A program made the position numbers and the translations under genes. Of a stretch of 21,584 nucleotides of DNA, positions 20,289-21,584 are shown one piece after another. Positions within the stretch are counted from its first letter, which is position 1. Each line of letters opens with the position of its first letter. Source of the stretch: Collinsella aerofaciens. GTDB lineage: Bacteria > Actinomycetota > Coriobacteriia > Coriobacteriales > Coriobacteriaceae. Under the pieces are notes generated by a model. It worked only from the letters and a program-made list of their open reading frames with translations. It was not told the DNA's origin and ran no database searches. The stretch is from positions 1-21,584 of the forward strand of contig JAUUSS010000031.1 of the NCBI GenBank assembly GCA_030841765.1, read 5' to 3'.

Positions 20289-20644
20289 CTGGTACCCCCG
20301 ATGCCCGCGTAGAGTAGCGGCGTTCCAAGCAGCTCGCGGCGGACGGCGGCCTCCATGTCGCTGCGGTAGGTGCTGGCCCCTTCGGTACCGGGGTTCCACG
20401 AGAACGAGCCGACGGTGAAGCCGCCGCCCTCCATGATGCCGCCCGAGCATCCGTATGCGGCGTCGACCTCGCAGGCCGCCATGACCGCGCGCGCCCACTC
20501 CTCGGAGCCGTCCGGCTCGTTGGGGAAGATCAGGTCGCGCACGGCTGCCGTGGCGTGGGGGAGCGCCGCCTTGAACTCCTCGGCGGACAGCTCCCCGCGC
20601 CCGGCTGCCAGGTAGTCCTCGTGGGTCGGGGCTCTAGTTTCCAT
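20285..20644 (-). CDS. head-tail connector protein (gp6-like)
   Basis: A 119-aa mostly helical protein (THEDYLAAGRGELSAEEFKA, then AVRDLIFPNEPDGSEEWARA and YRSDMEAAVRRELLGTPLLY). Size, helix content and position right after capsid genes suit a gp6-like head-tail connector that docks to the portal. It starts 11 bp inside the end of the preceding small gene; GAGG lies just before the ATG. The start upstream at 20779 would give an arginine-rich extension that is a shadow of the other frame. Function by place and shape. Confidence 0.7.
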   Translation of the reverse strand: METRAPTHEDYLAAGRGELSAEEFKAALPHATAAVRDLIFPNEPDGSEEWARAVMAACEVDAAYGCSGGIMEGGGFTVGSFSWNPGTEGASTYRSDMEAAVRRELLGTPLLYAGIGGTR

Positions 20645-20789
20645 CGTCCTCGGCCGCCTCGGGCTTTTCCGCCTTGCCCTTGGCGGGCTGCTCGTCTGCG
20701 GCCTTCGCCTCGGGCTTTTCCGCCTTGCCCTTGGCGGGCTTGGCCTTCTTCGGGGCCTCCTTCTCGAAGGCCAGTCCAACGGTGCGCAT
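20634..20789 (-). CDS. small K/E/A/P-rich protein after the capsid gene
   Basis: A 51-aa low-complexity protein (starts MRTVGLAFEK) with two copies of PAKGKAEKPEA, then a short acidic end (AEDDGN). AAGGAGG stands 6 bases before the ATG, a strong start. Short charged proteins occupy this spot between capsid and connector genes in related phages. No function is recognised; the first 9 residues resemble a hydrophobic patch and the rest is probably disordered. It overlaps the next gene by 11 bp. Confidence 0.65.
   Translation of the reverse strand: MRTVGLAFEKEAPKKAKPAKGKAEKPEAKAADEQPAKGKAEKPEAAEDDGN
20655..20740. repeat. 35-bp perfect direct repeat in the small K/E-rich gene
   Basis: Copies at 20655-20689 and 20706-20740 are identical, with a 51-bp (17-codon) period. 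They encode the duplicated PAKGKAEKPEA segment and keep the frame, so expansion or loss of units would not break the gene. Confidence 0.85.
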
Positions 20790-20803
20790 GTCGCGCCTCC
20801 TTC

Positions 20804-21584
20804 CTACGCGGCCTTCATGCCTGCGGTGATGTAGTGCGCCAGGTTCTCGCGCACGCCGCACACGCCGTACTTGCGGTACTTGAACAGGTGGCCGAAGCCC
20901 TGCTGGTTGTCCTCGGCGTCGATGACCTTGCCGTGCGCGAAGTTCCAGCGCAGCACCACGGCGTCCTTGTGGACGATGAGGAAGTTCATGTCCACCGCGC
21001 CGGTGCCCTTCTTGTAGTGGCCGATCTCCTCGTCCTTGGTGGTTCCGTCCAAAAGGTCGATGGCGCTGTAGAAGCGGGACTGCGGCACCTTCACGATGGA
21101 GGAGAAGCCGTCCAGCGCCTCGCGGGACTTGGTGGTGTCCAGGTCCTTCACCATACCCAGCAGAGTGGGGGTGATGAACAGCACGCGGCCCTCTTCCGGC
21201 ACCTCCTTCTCGTCCATGTCGCACATGGCGGCGTTCAGGCCCTTGAGCATGTCCGCGCCGTCGGCGTAGGTCTTCTGCTCCTTGGTGATGCCGGTGCCTG
21301 CGCACAGCGTGGAGAACACGAACGCGTCTCCCTCGGGCACCACCTTGGTGCGGTTGAAGTGCGCGGCGGCGTTGCCGAACGCCAGGTTGAAGGACTGGGC
21401 GTCCACTTTCTGGTCGATTTCCAGGATGGTGCCGCGGTCGTAGTTGGCGCTGATGGGCTTCCAAGTCAGGGACGCGCCGCTGTTCTGCGGCAGTCGCCCG
21501 TTGGCCTGCACGTCGCCCAGGCCACCCATGGAGTAGACGGGATAGTAGAACTCGCCCAGCTGCTCCATCTGCGCGATGTTGCCC
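20804..21584 (-). CDS. major capsid protein, 5' end cut by the window
   Basis: The visible 260 codons run off the right edge in frame (codons before the ATG at 21568 read GNIAQ, with no ribosome binding site), so the start lies outside. The sequence (NSGASLTWKPISANYDRGTI, then IDQKVDAQSFNLAFGNAAAH, FSTLCAGTG, and C-terminal GVCGVRENLAHYITAGMKAA) fits phage capsid proteins of the HK97-like kind. Its place before the connector set agrees. The exact family is not certain. Confidence 0.8.
   Translation of the reverse strand, partial: GNIAQMEQLGEFYYPVYSMGGLGDVQANGRLPQNSGASLTWKPISANYDRGTILEIDQKVDAQSFNLAFGNAAAHFNRTKVVPEGDAFVFSTLCAGTGITKEQKTYADGADMLKGLNAAMCDMDEKEVPEEGRVLFITPTLLGMVKDLDTTKSREALDGFSSIVKVPQSRFYSAIDLLDGTTKDEEIGHYKKGTGAVDMNFLIVHKDAVVLRWNFAHGKVIDAEDNQQGFGHLFKYRKYGVCGVRENLAHYITAGMKAA

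Larger units (their letters stand above)
4655..21584 (-). mobile_element. siphovirus-type prophage, late-gene half (partial)
   Basis: Everything from the end of ssrA to the right window edge is one leftward-transcribed set of phage genes in the order head, connector, tail, receptor-binding protein with DGR, lysis. Many genes overlap by 1 to 11 bases. The left boundary is taken as the 3' end of ssrA, a known integrase target, because phage genes begin directly behind it and the tmRNA remains intact. The right end, integrase, terminase, portal and a second att copy are outside the window, so the exact att core cannot be read. It could also be a decayed prophage, but no broken structural gene is seen here. 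Confidence 0.85.

Noticed and set aside
20285..20779. Longer connector protein starting at 20779
   Set aside because: The extra N-terminus is an arginine/proline-rich shadow of the K/E-rich gene, while ATG 20644 has an upstream GAGG.
4655..21584. CRISPR array, insertion sequences or tRNA genes in the prophage
   Set aside because: No regularly spaced repeats, transposase motifs or tRNA-like T-arm sequences were found apart from ssrA.

Overview
The window is high-GC bacterial DNA made of two parts. Positions 1 to about 4654 are chromosomal, and from about 4655 to the right edge lies the late half of a siphovirus-type prophage, all of it transcribed on the minus strand. The host looks like a gut actinobacterium of the Coriobacteriia, possibly a Collinsella relative. 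That is an inference from GC content, the small DUF6110-like protein paired with a P-type ATPase, and the phage protein families; no rRNA is present to confirm it.

Chromosomal part: a two-gene metal-export unit (DUF6110/PacL-like membrane protein, 211-456; P1B-type ATPase, 475-2550) lies behind a DtxR/MntR-like inverted repeat and ends at a strong terminator. Next comes a toxin-antitoxin pair (ribbon-helix-helix antitoxin 2693-3046, PIN toxin 3043-3558) with its own promoter and GCTAGC operator-like repeats. A convergent 144-aa gene of unknown function (3617-4051, minus) follows. The chromosomal part ends with the tmRNA gene ssrA (4291-4654), whose 3' end is the probable attachment site of the prophage.

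Prophage part, read in transcription order from right to left: partial major capsid protein, a small K/E/A-rich protein, a four-gene connector and tail-completion set (minor capsid 1, 2 and 3 style), tail tube protein with an Ig-like domain, a terminator, two tail assembly chaperones (the second is Gp15), tape measure, distal tail protein, tail-associated structural protein, an unknown 106-aa protein, BppU-like baseplate protein, then a receptor-binding type protein of the DUF6273/C-type-lectin kind. Directly behind it sits a complete diversity-generating retroelement (DGR). It consists of the variable repeat VR at the 3' end of the target gene (9106-9234), a hairpin plus terminator, an Avd-like accessory gene (8520-8990), the template repeat TR (8368-8496), a spacer RNA, and a reverse transcriptase with YMDD (6974-8155). 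After a small coiled-coil protein and a UUCG-loop terminator comes the lysis set: a one-TM coiled-coil protein, a three-TM holin, an amidase-SH3b endolysin and a lipoprotein-like DUF6440-type protein. A last terminator faces ssrA.

The main discovery is the DGR. TR and VR can be aligned without gaps over 129 bp and differ at nine positions. All nine fall on adenines of the TR sense strand (9 of 20 adenines changed, 0 of 109 other bases). This is the signature of adenine-specific mutagenic retrohoming. It changes seven codons around the WWLRS core of the target protein, so the prophage probably diversifies its host-binding tip. Integrase, terminase, portal and the other prophage end lie outside the window.
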